This document shows, piece after piece, positions 26,399-35,573 of a stretch of DNA of 64,000 bases. How positions within the stretch are numbered: position 1 is the stretch's first letter; every line of letters begins with the position of its first letter. This stretch comes from DIGJ01 sp041821315 (GTDB taxonomy: Bacteria > Bacillota > Clostridia > Lachnospirales > Lachnospiraceae), in assembly GCA_041821315.1 (NCBI GenBank), contig JBGUEO010000022.1, positions 1-64,000 of the forward strand. Direction: 5' to 3'. The position numbers and the translations under genes are program-made. Below the pieces are notes generated by a model that made no database searches, had not been told where the DNA came from, and saw only the letters and a program-made list of their open reading frames with translations.

Positions 26399-27865
26399 AT
26401 GAGCAAAATTAGAACAAGATTTGCACCAAGTCCAACTGGCAGAATGCATGTTGGAAATTTAAGAACGGCACTCTATGCATACTTAGTAGCAAAGCATGAG
26501 GGCGGCGATTTTTTACTTCGAATTGAAGATACGGATCAAGAACGATTTCTCGAAGGCGCGATTGATATTATATACCGTACAATAGAAAAAACGGGACTTA
26601 TTCATGATGAAGGACCAGATAAAGACGGTGGGGTAGGTCCATATGTTCAAAGTGAGCGTCAAAAGCAAGGAATTTACATTGAGTATGCAAAGAAGCTGAT
26701 TGAAAAAGGTGAGGCATATTATTGTTTTTGTACAAAGGAACGATTGGATACGTTAAAGGTTTCTGTTACAGATGAAACTGGAAAAGAAATTGTGAAATAT
26801 GATAAACATTGTCTGAATTTAACAAAAGAAGAAATCGAGTCAAATCTGGCGGCAGGGATTCCGTATGTAATTCGGCAAAACAACCCAACAGAAGGGACAA
26901 CCACATTTTCCGATGTAATATTTGGGGATATTACGGTAGACAATGCAGAGTTAGATGATATGATTTTAATGAAATCAGATGGGTATCCGACCTATAATTT
27001 TGCCAATGTAGTAGATGATCACTTGATGAATATAACACATGTTGTTCGTGGTAACGAATATTTATCGTCTTCACCAAAATACAATCGTTTGTATGAAGCG
27101 TTTGGCTGGGAAGTTCCAGTGTACATTCATTGTCCGATTATCACAAATGAAGAACACCAAAAGTTAAGTAAACGTTGCGGACATTCTTCCTATGAAGATT
27201 TGTTAGATCAAGGCTTTTTGACAGAAGCAGTTGTAAACTTTGTGACATTGCTTGGATGGAGTCCAACAGATGACAGAGAGATATTTACACTTCCTGAATT
27301 AGTCGAAGCATTTGATTATCATCGAATTAATAAATCACCAGCTGTATTTGATATGGTAAAACTTAAATGGATGAATGGTGAGTACATGAAAGCAATGGAC
27401 TTTGATAAGTTCTATGATATGGCTGAGCCATATATTAAAAAGACAATTCATAAAGATATGGATTTAAAAAAGGTTGCTTCACTTGTAAAGACACGTATCG
27501 AGATATTCCCAGATATCGAAGAACATATTGATTTCTTTGAAGCAGTTCCAGAGTATGATTGCTCCATGTATACACATAAAAAGATGAAGACGACGCCAGA
27601 ATCATCCCTTGAGGTACTAAAAGAATTACTTCCTTTATTTGAAGCACAAGAAGACTATAGCAATGATGCATTATATGCTACATTGGTAGGCTATGTAGAG
27701 AAAAAAGGATGCAAGAATGGGTATGCTATGTGGCCAATTCGTACGGCTGTTTCCGGAAAGCAAATGACACCGGGAGGCGCAACTGAAATTATGGAAATCA
27801 TCGGGAAGGCAGAATCAATTCTTCGTATTCAGAGTGCTATAGAGAAACTGGAACGTGAAATCTAA
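26399..27865 (+). CDS. gltX: glutamyl-tRNA synthetase
   Basis: This 488-residue class I aminoacyl-tRNA synthetase charges tRNA with glutamate. The opening RTRFAPSPTGRMHVGN contains the HIGH-type motif (HVGN, 17-20), and KLSKR at about 255-259 is the KMSKS-type motif. LLRIEDTDQER and MKSDGYPTYNFANVVDD are typical of GluRS. The C-terminal anticodon-binding half is complete. The ribosome site AGAAAGAAGG precedes the ATG. It may also serve tRNA-Gln, as in most Firmicutes that use the amidotransferase route, which cannot be decided here. Confidence 0.95.
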   Translation: MSKIRTRFAPSPTGRMHVGNLRTALYAYLVAKHEGGDFLLRIEDTDQERFLEGAIDIIYRTIEKTGLIHDEGPDKDGGVGPYVQSERQKQGIYIEYAKKLIEKGEAYYCFCTKERLDTLKVSVTDETGKEIVKYDKHCLNLTKEEIESNLAAGIPYVIRQNNPTEGTTTFSDVIFGDITVDNAELDDMILMKSDGYPTYNFANVVDDHLMNITHVVRGNEYLSSSPKYNRLYEAFGWEVPVYIHCPIITNEEHQKLSKRCGHSSYEDLLDQGFLTEAVVNFVTLLGWSPTDDREIFTLPELVEAFDYHRINKSPAVFDMVKLKWMNGEYMKAMDFDKFYDMAEPYIKKTIHKDMDLKKVASLVKTRIEIFPDIEEHIDFFEAVPEYDCSMYTHKKMKTTPESSLEVLKELLPLFEAQEDYSNDALYATLVGYVEKKGCKNGYAMWPIRTAVSGKQMTPGGATEIMEIIGKAESILRIQSAIEKLEREI

Positions 27866-27903
27866 GATACTGTTTTATCCTGTCATTACAAAGGGAAATA
27901 GGA

Positions 27904-29754
27904 ATGAAATATAATAATTCGCAACTCATGGCAATTGAACATAACTTAGGACCAGCACTTGTATTAGCTGGTCCAGGTTCTGGAAAAACAGCCGTTATTA
28001 CACAACGAACCAAATGTCTGATTGAAAAGGGGATTAATCCCCGTAAAATTCTTGTCGTAACCTTCACAAAAGCAGCCGCAATTGAGATGAAGGAACGTTT
28101 TCAAATCTTAATGCAAGATTCAAAGATATCTTATGCATATCGCACCGTTCAATTTGGAACCTTCCATGCAATATTTTTCTCCATTTTAAAACATGCCTAT
28201 CACTATAATGTAACTAGTATCATTCGGGAAGAAGAAAAAACATCCTTTTTTCGTGATATGATAAAGAGCTATTCGTTTGAAATAGAAGATGAAGGAGAAT
28301 TTATATCCGAATTAGAAAGTGAAATAAGCTTGGTAAAAGGTGAAATGATGGATATCAGCCATTACTATTCAAAAAGCTGTTCGGAAGAGATTTTTCGTGA
28401 GATATATGCGAAATATCAAGATATGCTACGAAGTAAACGTAAAATTGATTTTGATGATATGTTGGTTTATTGTTACGAACTGCTGAGTCAGCGAAGCGAT
28501 ATCTTAGCAATGTGGCAAGAACAATTTCAATATATAATGATTGATGAGTTTCAAGATATCAATAAAATTCAATATGCCATTATAAAACTCTTAGCGTTAC
28601 CAGAAAATAATTTATTTATCGTGGGGGATGATGATCAGTCAATCTACCGATTCCGTGGTGCGAAGCCAGAGATTATGTTGAATTTTGGAAAAGATTATAA
28701 GGATGCAAAACAAGTACTTTTAGATATCAATTATCGCTGTAATGCATCCATTACAGAAGGTGCGGCAAGGGTTATTAAACATAATCAGAAACGATTTATT
28801 AAAGATATAAAGTCAAATAAAAAGAAAGGAAAACCAATTATTATTAAAGAGTTTCCAACATGTAAGGAAGAAAATCGACGCGTTGCCTGGGAAATCATAA
28901 ACAATCAGGAAAAAGGAATTGAGCTACAGGAGATGGCTGTACTTTTCCGAACGAATACGCAGCCCAGAATGTTGATTGAAACACTGATGCAGTATAATAT
29001 CCCTTTTTGCATGAAAGATGCCATACCAAATATTTACGAGCATTTTATTGGGCGTGATATGATATGTTATATTCGGACAGCTCTTGGCAATCGGGAAAGA
29101 AAATTGTTTATGCAAATCGCAAATCGTCCGAAGCGTTATATCAGCCGCGAAGCATTTATAAATCCTGATGTTAACTTTGAACAGCTTCGCATCTTTTATG
29201 AAGACAAAAACTGGATGCTAGATCGCATTGATCAATGGGAATCGGATTTGAAATGGTTAAAAAAGATTACGCCCTATGCTGCCATTACTTATATTCGAAA
29301 AGGAATAGGGTACAATGATTTTTTGGAAGAATATGCGGACTACCGTCGCATTAAAGTAGATGATTTATATGAAATTCTAGATGAGATAGCAGAAGCTGCA
29401 AAGCCGTTTGAGAGCTATGATGAGTGGTTTGAACATATTGAAGCATATGGAATCACTCTTAAAGAGCAGGCAAGAAAGAATAAGGAAAATAAAGAGGGAA
29501 TTGTACTTTCAACCATGCACAGTGCGAAAGGACTGGAATATCAAACGGTCTTTTTGATTGATGCAAACGAGACGGTTATTCCACACCATAAGGCAAGCAT
29601 CACGGCGGATCTGGAAGAAGAGAGACGTATGTTTTATGTAGCTATGACACGAGCTAAGGAAAACCTACATATTTATTATACCAAAGAACGATTTAATAAA
29701 GAAATGGAAGTCAGTCGATTTGTAAAGGAATTGATGGAAGAAGAATCAAAATAA
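27904..29754 (+). CDS. UvrD/PcrA-like superfamily 1 DNA helicase
   Basis: This 616-residue helicase has the Q-type start NNSQLMAIEHNLGPALV, Walker A GPGSGKT (23-29), motif II IMIDEFQDI, motif III VGDDDQSIYRFRGA, motif V TMHSAKGLEYQTVFLI and motif VI VAMTRAKENLHIYY. It is roughly 100 residues shorter than usual PcrA/UvrD and lacks their C-terminal tail, so it is probably an accessory helicase rather than the main PcrA. It lies 38 bases after gltX, probably in the same transcript, and ends at a strong bidirectional terminator. Confidence 0.9.
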   Translation: MKYNNSQLMAIEHNLGPALVLAGPGSGKTAVITQRTKCLIEKGINPRKILVVTFTKAAAIEMKERFQILMQDSKISYAYRTVQFGTFHAIFFSILKHAYHYNVTSIIREEEKTSFFRDMIKSYSFEIEDEGEFISELESEISLVKGEMMDISHYYSKSCSEEIFREIYAKYQDMLRSKRKIDFDDMLVYCYELLSQRSDILAMWQEQFQYIMIDEFQDINKIQYAIIKLLALPENNLFIVGDDDQSIYRFRGAKPEIMLNFGKDYKDAKQVLLDINYRCNASITEGAARVIKHNQKRFIKDIKSNKKKGKPIIIKEFPTCKEENRRVAWEIINNQEKGIELQEMAVLFRTNTQPRMLIETLMQYNIPFCMKDAIPNIYEHFIGRDMICYIRTALGNRERKLFMQIANRPKRYISREAFINPDVNFEQLRIFYEDKNWMLDRIDQWESDLKWLKKITPYAAITYIRKGIGYNDFLEEYADYRRIKVDDLYEILDEIAEAAKPFESYDEWFEHIEAYGITLKEQARKNKENKEGIVLSTMHSAKGLEYQTVFLIDANETVIPHHKASITADLEEERRMFYVAMTRAKENLHIYYTKERFNKEMEVSRFVKELMEEESK

Positions 29755-29807
29755 ACGGTTGCAATCACCAAATTTTAAAGTAAGGAATTTGGTGATTGCA
29801 ACCGTTT
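29753..29807. terminator. strong bidirectional terminator
   Basis: A perfect 22-bp inverted repeat (29753-29774 with 29786-29807) with an 11-base loop begins at the helicase stop. It separates the helicase gene from the convergent sugar transferase gene. Confidence 0.9.
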
Positions 29808-29821
29808 ATTCATGCGAACAT

Positions 29822-31246
29822 CTAATACGCATTTTTATTTATGAATCCTTTAAAAAAGGTTAAAAACAAGATTTTAAAATCAAGGGATAAGGACCAATTC
29901 TCAATATAGTATAAATCGTGTTCAATACGGAGTCTTATGGAGGTATCACCGCGATAACCATTTACCTGCGCCCATCCAGTTAGTCCAGGACGAACTTGAT
30001 GTTTGATCATATAGCGTGGAATTTCTTCTTTGAATTTTTCGACAAAGAAAGGTCGCTCCGGTCTAGGTCCAATTAAACTCATATCACCTTTCAATACATT
30101 AAATAATTGAGGTAGTTCATCAATGCTTGTCCTGCGAATAAACTTACCAATCGTTGTAACACGTGGATCATTTGCTATAGTCCAGGCTACTTTTTCGCAT
30201 TTTGGATCTTGTAGGCGCATGGAACGGAACTTATACATCGGGAACTCTTTATTATGGAGTCCAATTCTTGCTTGTTTATAAATCAAAGGACCAGGGGATG
30301 TTATCTTGATAATAAGGGCAACAACAAGCATTGGAATCGCAAATAAGAGGAGTGCTACGAGGCAACCAAAAATATCGATGGCACGTTTCACTGCTTTATT
30401 AAAAGAGTTGCTAAGTGGTACATTTCGTATGTTAATTACGGGAAGTCCAAATAAGTCTTCTGTATATGGTTTTGAAGAGATGAACTCACTATAATCAGGA
30501 ATGAATTTTGTATGCACGCCCGATTTTTCACAAAGAGCAACAATTTTTTCTAATTTTGCATATTCATTTATTTTTAAGGCAATTGCTACTTCATCTAAGT
30601 CGATTTTTGCAAGTGTTTGTTCTAGTAATTCAAGATGACCAATGACATGAATGCCTTTATGTTCAAAGTCGATAGGACAATTGTCATCAAGGATGCCATA
30701 CACATGATACCCCCATTCAGGATTAAACATAAGACGTTTGATATAGCGTTCTGCAGCTCGGCTGTATCCTACAATTAACACATGTTTTTGGTTGTATCCT
30801 TTTTTACGGAAACCACGAAGCGAGCGGGTTAAGAGCGAGCGAAAGCTTAAATTAAGCAAGGTGTTAATAACAACAAAGAAAAAGATAAACCAACGGGACA
30901 AATCACCAAAGCTCTCTTTTAATAATACCATTAATACGGTAAAATAAATAAAACCAATAAAGTTCGCACGTAAAATGTTAAATATACTGGCTCTTCGAGT
31001 TCGAATGCGTTTTGGCCCATACATGCCAGAATAGTGATAAATAATTAAATATCCAGGTACAATATAAATAAGAATTTTAGCATAAATTGCAAAAGGAAAA
31101 AAGTAACGAATATGAAAGGTTGGAAACATATCAACCAAAGGACTTCTGCAACGAAGCCAAAAAGCCAATGAAAATGAAGCAATAATTAGTATGGCATCTA
31201 TGATAACATGAGTGATATTAAAGAATTTTTGATTGTCTTTAATCAT
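29822..31246 (-). CDS. undecaprenyl-phosphate sugar phosphotransferase (WcaJ/EpsE type)
   Basis: This protein of about 474 residues has four or five N-terminal membrane helices (1-135) and a nucleotide-sugar-binding-like domain with HVLIVGYSRAAERYIKRL. The C-terminal bacterial sugar transferase domain (about 270-474) includes KRAIDIFGCLVALLLF, YKFRSMR, RRTSIDELPQLFNVLKGDMS and GPRPERP. Such enzymes load the first sugar phosphate onto undecaprenyl phosphate to start exopolysaccharide or capsule synthesis. ATG at 31246 is chosen because AGGAGG lies 5 bases upstream; the frame extends six codons further without a site. No other polysaccharide genes are adjacent. Confidence 0.9.
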   Translation of the reverse strand: MIKDNQKFFNITHVIIDAILIIASFSLAFWLRCRSPLVDMFPTFHIRYFFPFAIYAKILIYIVPGYLIIYHYSGMYGPKRIRTRRASIFNILRANFIGFIYFTVLMVLLKESFGDLSRWFIFFFVVINTLLNLSFRSLLTRSLRGFRKKGYNQKHVLIVGYSRAAERYIKRLMFNPEWGYHVYGILDDNCPIDFEHKGIHVIGHLELLEQTLAKIDLDEVAIALKINEYAKLEKIVALCEKSGVHTKFIPDYSEFISSKPYTEDLFGLPVINIRNVPLSNSFNKAVKRAIDIFGCLVALLLFAIPMLVVALIIKITSPGPLIYKQARIGLHNKEFPMYKFRSMRLQDPKCEKVAWTIANDPRVTTIGKFIRRTSIDELPQLFNVLKGDMSLIGPRPERPFFVEKFKEEIPRYMIKHQVRPGLTGWAQVNGYRGDTSIRLRIEHDLYYIENWSLSLDFKILFLTFFKGFINKNAY

Positions 31247-31268
31247 AAAACCTCCTAAATGCATATAG

Positions 31269-31297
31269 TTTATAGTATGTGATGTGTATTATGTTAA
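31269..31297 (-). promoter_or_regulatory. probable promoter of the sugar transferase gene
   Basis: On the minus strand, TTAACA and TATAAA are separated by 17 bases (plus-strand 31292-31297 and 31269-31274). They end 23 bases before the start codon. Confidence 0.5.
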
Positions 31298-31449
31298 CTT
31301 GTTCATTATAATACAATATTGGATATGCGTCTATAAAGATTTTTATACGATATACTTAAACTTTTATAAGAAATGTTTGATTGGAAGGGAAAGTGAACGA
31401 GGATAATTATGAAATAATATTAACAAAGCCGTCACAAACTGAACACAAA

Positions 31450-31473
31450 TTGATGCTATTATGAATGCATCAA
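31450..31473 (+). promoter_or_regulatory. inverted repeat over a candidate -10 upstream of the HtrA gene
   Basis: TTGATGC (31450-31456) and GCATCAA (31467-31473) are a perfect 7-bp inverted repeat, with TATTAT (31457-31462) between the arms. A matching -35 is weak (TCACAA, 19 bases away). The arrangement could be an operator covering the -10. Confidence 0.35.
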
Positions 31474-31507
31474 GAACAAACGAACACATGGAAAGGAGAT
31501 TATAAAA

Positions 31508-33139
31508 ATGGACGAATTTAATAGAGAAGACAAAAACAATGATACAAACAATGAAAATAATACAAATAATACAAATAATGAGTATGTATTTTGGGCAGAG
31601 GCAGCAGCAAAAAACGGTACGCAGGCAAATACTCCTCAATATGAAGCTCCAAATTATCAGTCAAATTTTACACAAGAAGCATCCAATTATGGCTCTACAT
31701 ATGAAGCAGGAGGTGCAGGAGGTGGTAACAAAAAGAAACATTCCGATGGATTTGGGAAATCAGCAACAAAATTTATTGCCTGTGCAGTAGCATTTGGATT
31801 AGTAGCTGGACTTGTATTTCAAGGAGTCAATCGAACCGCAGATACCTTGTTCCCAACAAAAAATAGCTCTACTGCAAATACCATTCAAGTTACAACACCA
31901 GTAGCAACGACTTCGGAGTCAACTACATCTGGTACTTCGAGTGACTTGACACAGCTCGTTGAAAATACAATGCCATCCATTGTTTCTATTACAAGTACAA
32001 TGACGCAGGATTATAGTTATTTTGGACAGGTTTATTCACAAGAATTTGATGGAAGTGGATCGGGAATTATTGTAGGACAAAATGATAAAGAAATTTTAAT
32101 TGTGACAAACAATCATGTAGTGGAAAATGCAAAAGCAATCGCGGTTAATTTTATTAATGATAAAGTGTATGAAGCAAAGGTAAAAGGAACGGATTCAACC
32201 GCTGATTTAGCAGTAGTTGCAGTAGAAACCGCAGATGTTGATAAGGAAACATTAAGTGCAATTAAGATTGCAACATTAGGAAACTCAGATAATGTAAAAG
32301 TTGGACAGATGGCGATTGCAATTGGAAATGCATTAGGTTCAGGACAATCGGTAACGGTGGGTTATGTGAGTGCTAAGAATCGTCAGGTAAATACAACAAG
32401 TACAACGCAGGGAAGCCAGTTAGAACTCCTTCAGACAGATGCAGCAATTAATCCAGGTAATAGTGGTGGAGCGTTGCTTAACATCAAGGGTGAAGTAATC
32501 GGAATCAATGATTTAAAATATGCAGATACTGATGTAGAAGGAATGGGATATGCAATTCCAATTTCTGAGGCAACTCCAATTATTAATGAACTTATGAATC
32601 GTGAAGTGTTAGCAGATGATGAAAAAGGATATCTTGGAATTAGTGGAAACGACATAACAAAAGATAATAATTATTATGATATGCCAATTGGCGTTTATGT
32701 TCATGAAGTTGCCGCTGGAGGTGCCGCTGAAGAAGCTGGTATTAAAAAGGGTGATATCATTACCGCAATTAATGGTGCTACAGCCAAAACAATTGAAGCA
32801 GTTCAAGAAAAGGTAAACAATACCCGTGCTGGTACCAAAATTACAGTTGCCATAATGCGTAGTGTTGATGGTGAATATAAGAAAATGGATGTAACAGTTA
32901 CACTCAAAGACTCCAAAACCCTTAACAATTTAAGCAAAACCGATAACAGTGCACAAGGTAACTTTGGATATCAGTCGGATGATAACAACACAAACGAACA
33001 AGACAATAGTACACAGCAGACACCAGAACAGGCGCCAGAGCAGGCACCAGATCAAAATAGTAATGGAAGTGACAACAACCAGACAAATCAAGACATCAAT
33101 GATCGTTTACAAGATTTTTTTAATCAATTTAATCAATAA
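31508..33139 (+). CDS. HtrA/DegP-type membrane-anchored serine protease
   Basis: This 543-residue protein has a long Asn/Gln-rich cytoplasmic start (1-80), one membrane helix (about 89-107) and a Ser/Thr linker. The trypsin-like domain has catalytic His203 (NNHVVENA), Asp233 (TADLAVVA) and Ser319 (GNSGGALL). One PDZ domain (about 375-450) and a Pro/Gln/Asn-rich tail follow. It would degrade or refold damaged proteins outside the membrane. The repeated QAPEQAPDQ-type tail is low complexity and may span the wall. A ribosome site GAAAGGAG lies 8 bases before ATG, and a terminator follows. Confidence 0.93.
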   Translation: MDEFNREDKNNDTNNENNTNNTNNEYVFWAEAAAKNGTQANTPQYEAPNYQSNFTQEASNYGSTYEAGGAGGGNKKKHSDGFGKSATKFIACAVAFGLVAGLVFQGVNRTADTLFPTKNSSTANTIQVTTPVATTSESTTSGTSSDLTQLVENTMPSIVSITSTMTQDYSYFGQVYSQEFDGSGSGIIVGQNDKEILIVTNNHVVENAKAIAVNFINDKVYEAKVKGTDSTADLAVVAVETADVDKETLSAIKIATLGNSDNVKVGQMAIAIGNALGSGQSVTVGYVSAKNRQVNTTSTTQGSQLELLQTDAAINPGNSGGALLNIKGEVIGINDLKYADTDVEGMGYAIPISEATPIINELMNREVLADDEKGYLGISGNDITKDNNYYDMPIGVYVHEVAAGGAAEEAGIKKGDIITAINGATAKTIEAVQEKVNNTRAGTKITVAIMRSVDGEYKKMDVTVTLKDSKTLNNLSKTDNSAQGNFGYQSDDNNTNEQDNSTQQTPEQAPEQAPDQNSNGSDNNQTNQDINDRLQDFFNQFNQ

Positions 33140-33178
33140 AAGAAAAGAATAAATAAGTTAAACGGAAAACTATGAATC

Positions 33179-33217
33179 AACCACATTTGGGATAAAAAAA
33201 ATCCTAAATGTGGTTTT
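33179..33217 (+). terminator. terminator after the HtrA gene
   Basis: A 15-bp stem with one mismatch (33179-33193 with 33201-33215) has a 7-base A loop and is followed by TT and CCTATTTTT. Confidence 0.8.
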
Positions 33218-33263
33218 CCTATTTTTAAACAAAAAATTTGGGAAAAAGTTAAGGATTTCTTTA

Positions 33264-33292
33264 TTGTCTATCATAACGAGGTGGGATATAAT
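33264..33292 (+). promoter_or_regulatory. sigma-A promoter of the ClpX-like gene
   Basis: TTGTCT (33264-33269) and TATAAT (33287-33292) are 17 bases apart, 37 bases before the ATG. Confidence 0.7.
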
Positions 33293-33328
33293 AAAAGTGA
33301 AACGACAGACAAATGAAAGAGGTATTTT

Positions 33329-34729
33329 ATGAGTGATGATAAATTAGAAAATGAATCAAAAAATAAGAATGAGGAATATGAAGATATTTGTTATATATGC
33401 AGAAGACCTGAGAGCAAAGTGGGAAAGATGATTCGCATTCCAAATAATATATGCATCTGTTCGGACTGTATGCAAAAAACCTTTGACAGTATTAACAACA
33501 ACAATGGCAGTCAAAATCCTTATATGGATCTTATGAATATGAATCCAAATATGATGAATATGAATAAGATGCCAAATGATATCCCAAAGAGTCAAAAAAT
33601 TAAAAAGAAAAAAGAAAAAGAGCAAAAAGAACCAATTCTTGATATAGAAAGTGTTCCAGCACCTCATGTTATAAAGGGAGAGCTTGATCAATTTGTAATA
33701 GGACAAGAGTATGCAAAAAAGGTGATTTCGGTTGCGGTATATAACCATTATAAGCGAGTAACCTCTGGAGTAAGTGATGAGATTGATATTGAGAAATCTA
33801 ATATGTTAATGATTGGACCGACAGGAAGTGGTAAAACTTATTTAGTGAAGACACTCGCACGATTGCTTCAAGTTCCACTAGCAATTGCAGATGCAACGTC
33901 TCTTACGGAGGCTGGATATATTGGAGATGACGTGGAAAGTGTTTTGTCGAAGCTTTTGGCGGCGGCAGATAACGATGTAGAAAAAGCGGAAAAGGGAATT
34001 ATTTTTATTGATGAAATTGACAAAATTGCAAAGAAGAAGAGTACTACCAATCGAGATGTGAGTGGGGAATCGGTACAGCAAGGATTACTTAAATTACTCG
34101 AAGGAGCAGATATAGAGGTGCCAGTGGGAGCAACCAGTAAAAATGCTATGGTACCCCTTACGACAATCAATACCAAGAATATTTTATTTATTTGTGGCGG
34201 AGCATTTCCAGAACTTGATAAAGTAATTAAAGAACGATTGAATAAGCAAGCTTCGATTGGTTTTATTGCAGATTTAAAAGATAAATATGATAAAGAACCA
34301 GATGTCTTATCAAAAGTTACAGTGGAAGATTTGCGTGAATTTGGAATGATCCCAGAATTTTTAGGTAGACTTCCAATATTGTATACGTTACAAGAGCTTA
34401 CGAAAGATATGTTGGTTCAGGTATTAAAGGAGCCTAAAAATGCAATTTTAAAACAATACCAAAAATTGTTGGCACTCGATGAAGTAGATTTAAGCTTTGA
34501 TGAAGAAGCACTGGAAGCAATCGCTGAAAAAGCAGTGGAGAAAAAGACTGGTGCACGAGCATTGCGAGCAATTATTGAAGAATTTATGCTTGATATCATG
34601 TATGAAATTCCAAAAGATGACAATATTGGTAGAGTGACAATTACACGTGACTACATTGAAAAAAAAGGTGCACCTAGAATTGAAATGCGCGGAGCCCAAG
34701 TGAGAAAAATAGGATTTAATGAAGGATAA
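33329..34729 (+). CDS. clpX: divergent ClpX-type AAA+ unfoldase
   Basis: This 466-residue protein has a zinc finger (C21, C24, C44, C47) and a Met/Asn-rich linker (about 55-95). The AAA+ module has Walker A GPTGSGKT (163-170), pore loop GYIG (196-199), Walker B IIFIDEIDK and sensor region RDVSGESVQQGLLKLLEG. IGF (310-312), the loop that docks on ClpP, is present. The RKH pore loop of ordinary ClpX is missing: the equivalent place reads VGATSKNAMVPLT. It is not next to clpP or tig. It may therefore be a second, specialised ClpX; whether the organism has another cannot be seen here. Confidence 0.88.
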   Translation: MSDDKLENESKNKNEEYEDICYICRRPESKVGKMIRIPNNICICSDCMQKTFDSINNNNGSQNPYMDLMNMNPNMMNMNKMPNDIPKSQKIKKKKEKEQKEPILDIESVPAPHVIKGELDQFVIGQEYAKKVISVAVYNHYKRVTSGVSDEIDIEKSNMLMIGPTGSGKTYLVKTLARLLQVPLAIADATSLTEAGYIGDDVESVLSKLLAAADNDVEKAEKGIIFIDEIDKIAKKKSTTNRDVSGESVQQGLLKLLEGADIEVPVGATSKNAMVPLTTINTKNILFICGGAFPELDKVIKERLNKQASIGFIADLKDKYDKEPDVLSKVTVEDLREFGMIPEFLGRLPILYTLQELTKDMLVQVLKEPKNAILKQYQKLLALDEVDLSFDEEALEAIAEKAVEKKTGARALRAIIEEFMLDIMYEIPKDDNIGRVTITRDYIEKKGAPRIEMRGAQVRKIGFNEG

Positions 34730-34802
34730 GGACAGTTGGCCTTTTTTGATTTGTGTATAAACACTACAATTATAGTATCTTATAGAGGAGAGGTTAAACA
34801 AT

Positions 34803-35513
34803 ATGAACAAGATTCTGGATGTGTTAAACCAATTAGAAGGACACCCAAAGGTAGTGTTAGCAGAGTTGTTTCGTAATGCACCTGTTTGGTTATTAGAATC
34901 CTGTAAGGTTGTCGAACTAGATAAAAATGAGATCTTTGTTCGCGAAAAGGATAAAGTAAATAAGGTGTACATATTAACCAAAGGTGTAGTAAAAGCGAGT
35001 GATTTTCGTATTTTCGGGATCGTTTATGATTTTTGTCAGTATGAAGCAATTGAGATACTAGGCGGAATGGAAAGCTTTCTAGACTGCGATACGTATCGAA
35101 CCACATTGATTACAAAAACACCCTGTGAGTTTATTGTTTTAGAGAATGATGTGTTTAAAAAATGGATGCTACAAGACAACAATGCACTTTGGATGCACAG
35201 TAGAACTGTAATTCGATATCTGTTAGAAGAAACAAGAAAAGAGCGGGCGTTTTTATTCTTACAGGGAATTGATCGAGTTTATTTGTTATTTGAACACCTT
35301 TATGAGCAAAACACGGTAGATGGGAGGTGCACCGTTAAGTTGACGAGGCAGCAAATTTCTGATGAAACCGGACTTTCGATAAAGACAATTAATCGGGCGT
35401 TAAAACAAATGATGGAAGAAAAATTAGTATCGGTTCAAGGAAGTAAGCTTTCTATTACAGAAAGTCAATATACGGAAATGAAAGCCTTATCTGCTGAAAA
35501 AATAGATATTTAA
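34803..35513 (+). CDS. Crp/Fnr-family transcription regulator
   Basis: This 236-residue protein has an N-terminal cyclic-nucleotide-binding-type beta barrel (about 25-140). A dimer helix and a C-terminal winged helix (about 165-225, with LTRQQISDETGLSIKTINRALKQM) follow. The N-terminal Cys cluster of Fnr is absent, so it is not an oxygen sensor of that kind. The ligand is unknown. It precedes the udp-deoD-deoC-cdd-deoB cluster by 60 bases in the same direction and is the obvious candidate to control it. Upstream, TTGATT (34746) and TATAGT (34771) are 19 bases apart, a weak promoter. Confidence 0.88.
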   Translation: MNKILDVLNQLEGHPKVVLAELFRNAPVWLLESCKVVELDKNEIFVREKDKVNKVYILTKGVVKASDFRIFGIVYDFCQYEAIEILGGMESFLDCDTYRTTLITKTPCEFIVLENDVFKKWMLQDNNALWMHSRTVIRYLLEETRKERAFLFLQGIDRVYLLFEHLYEQNTVDGRCTVKLTRQQISDETGLSIKTINRALKQMMEEKLVSVQGSKLSITESQYTEMKALSAEKIDI

Positions 35514-35573
35514 CGATTGGCTGCACACTCATTTTAAGAAAACATAAAAATATAGGGTAGAAGGAGTATTATT

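Noticed and set aside
33001..33060. Short tandem repeat or CRISPR-like array in the HtrA tail
   Set aside because: It is a low-complexity Gln/Pro/Ala coding stretch with no regular spacers.
34490..34981. 163-codon minus-strand frame across the clpX end and the Crp/Fnr gene start
   Set aside because: It lies opposite two recognised genes and across their intergenic region, and reads as low-quality Ser/Asn/Phe-rich sequence.
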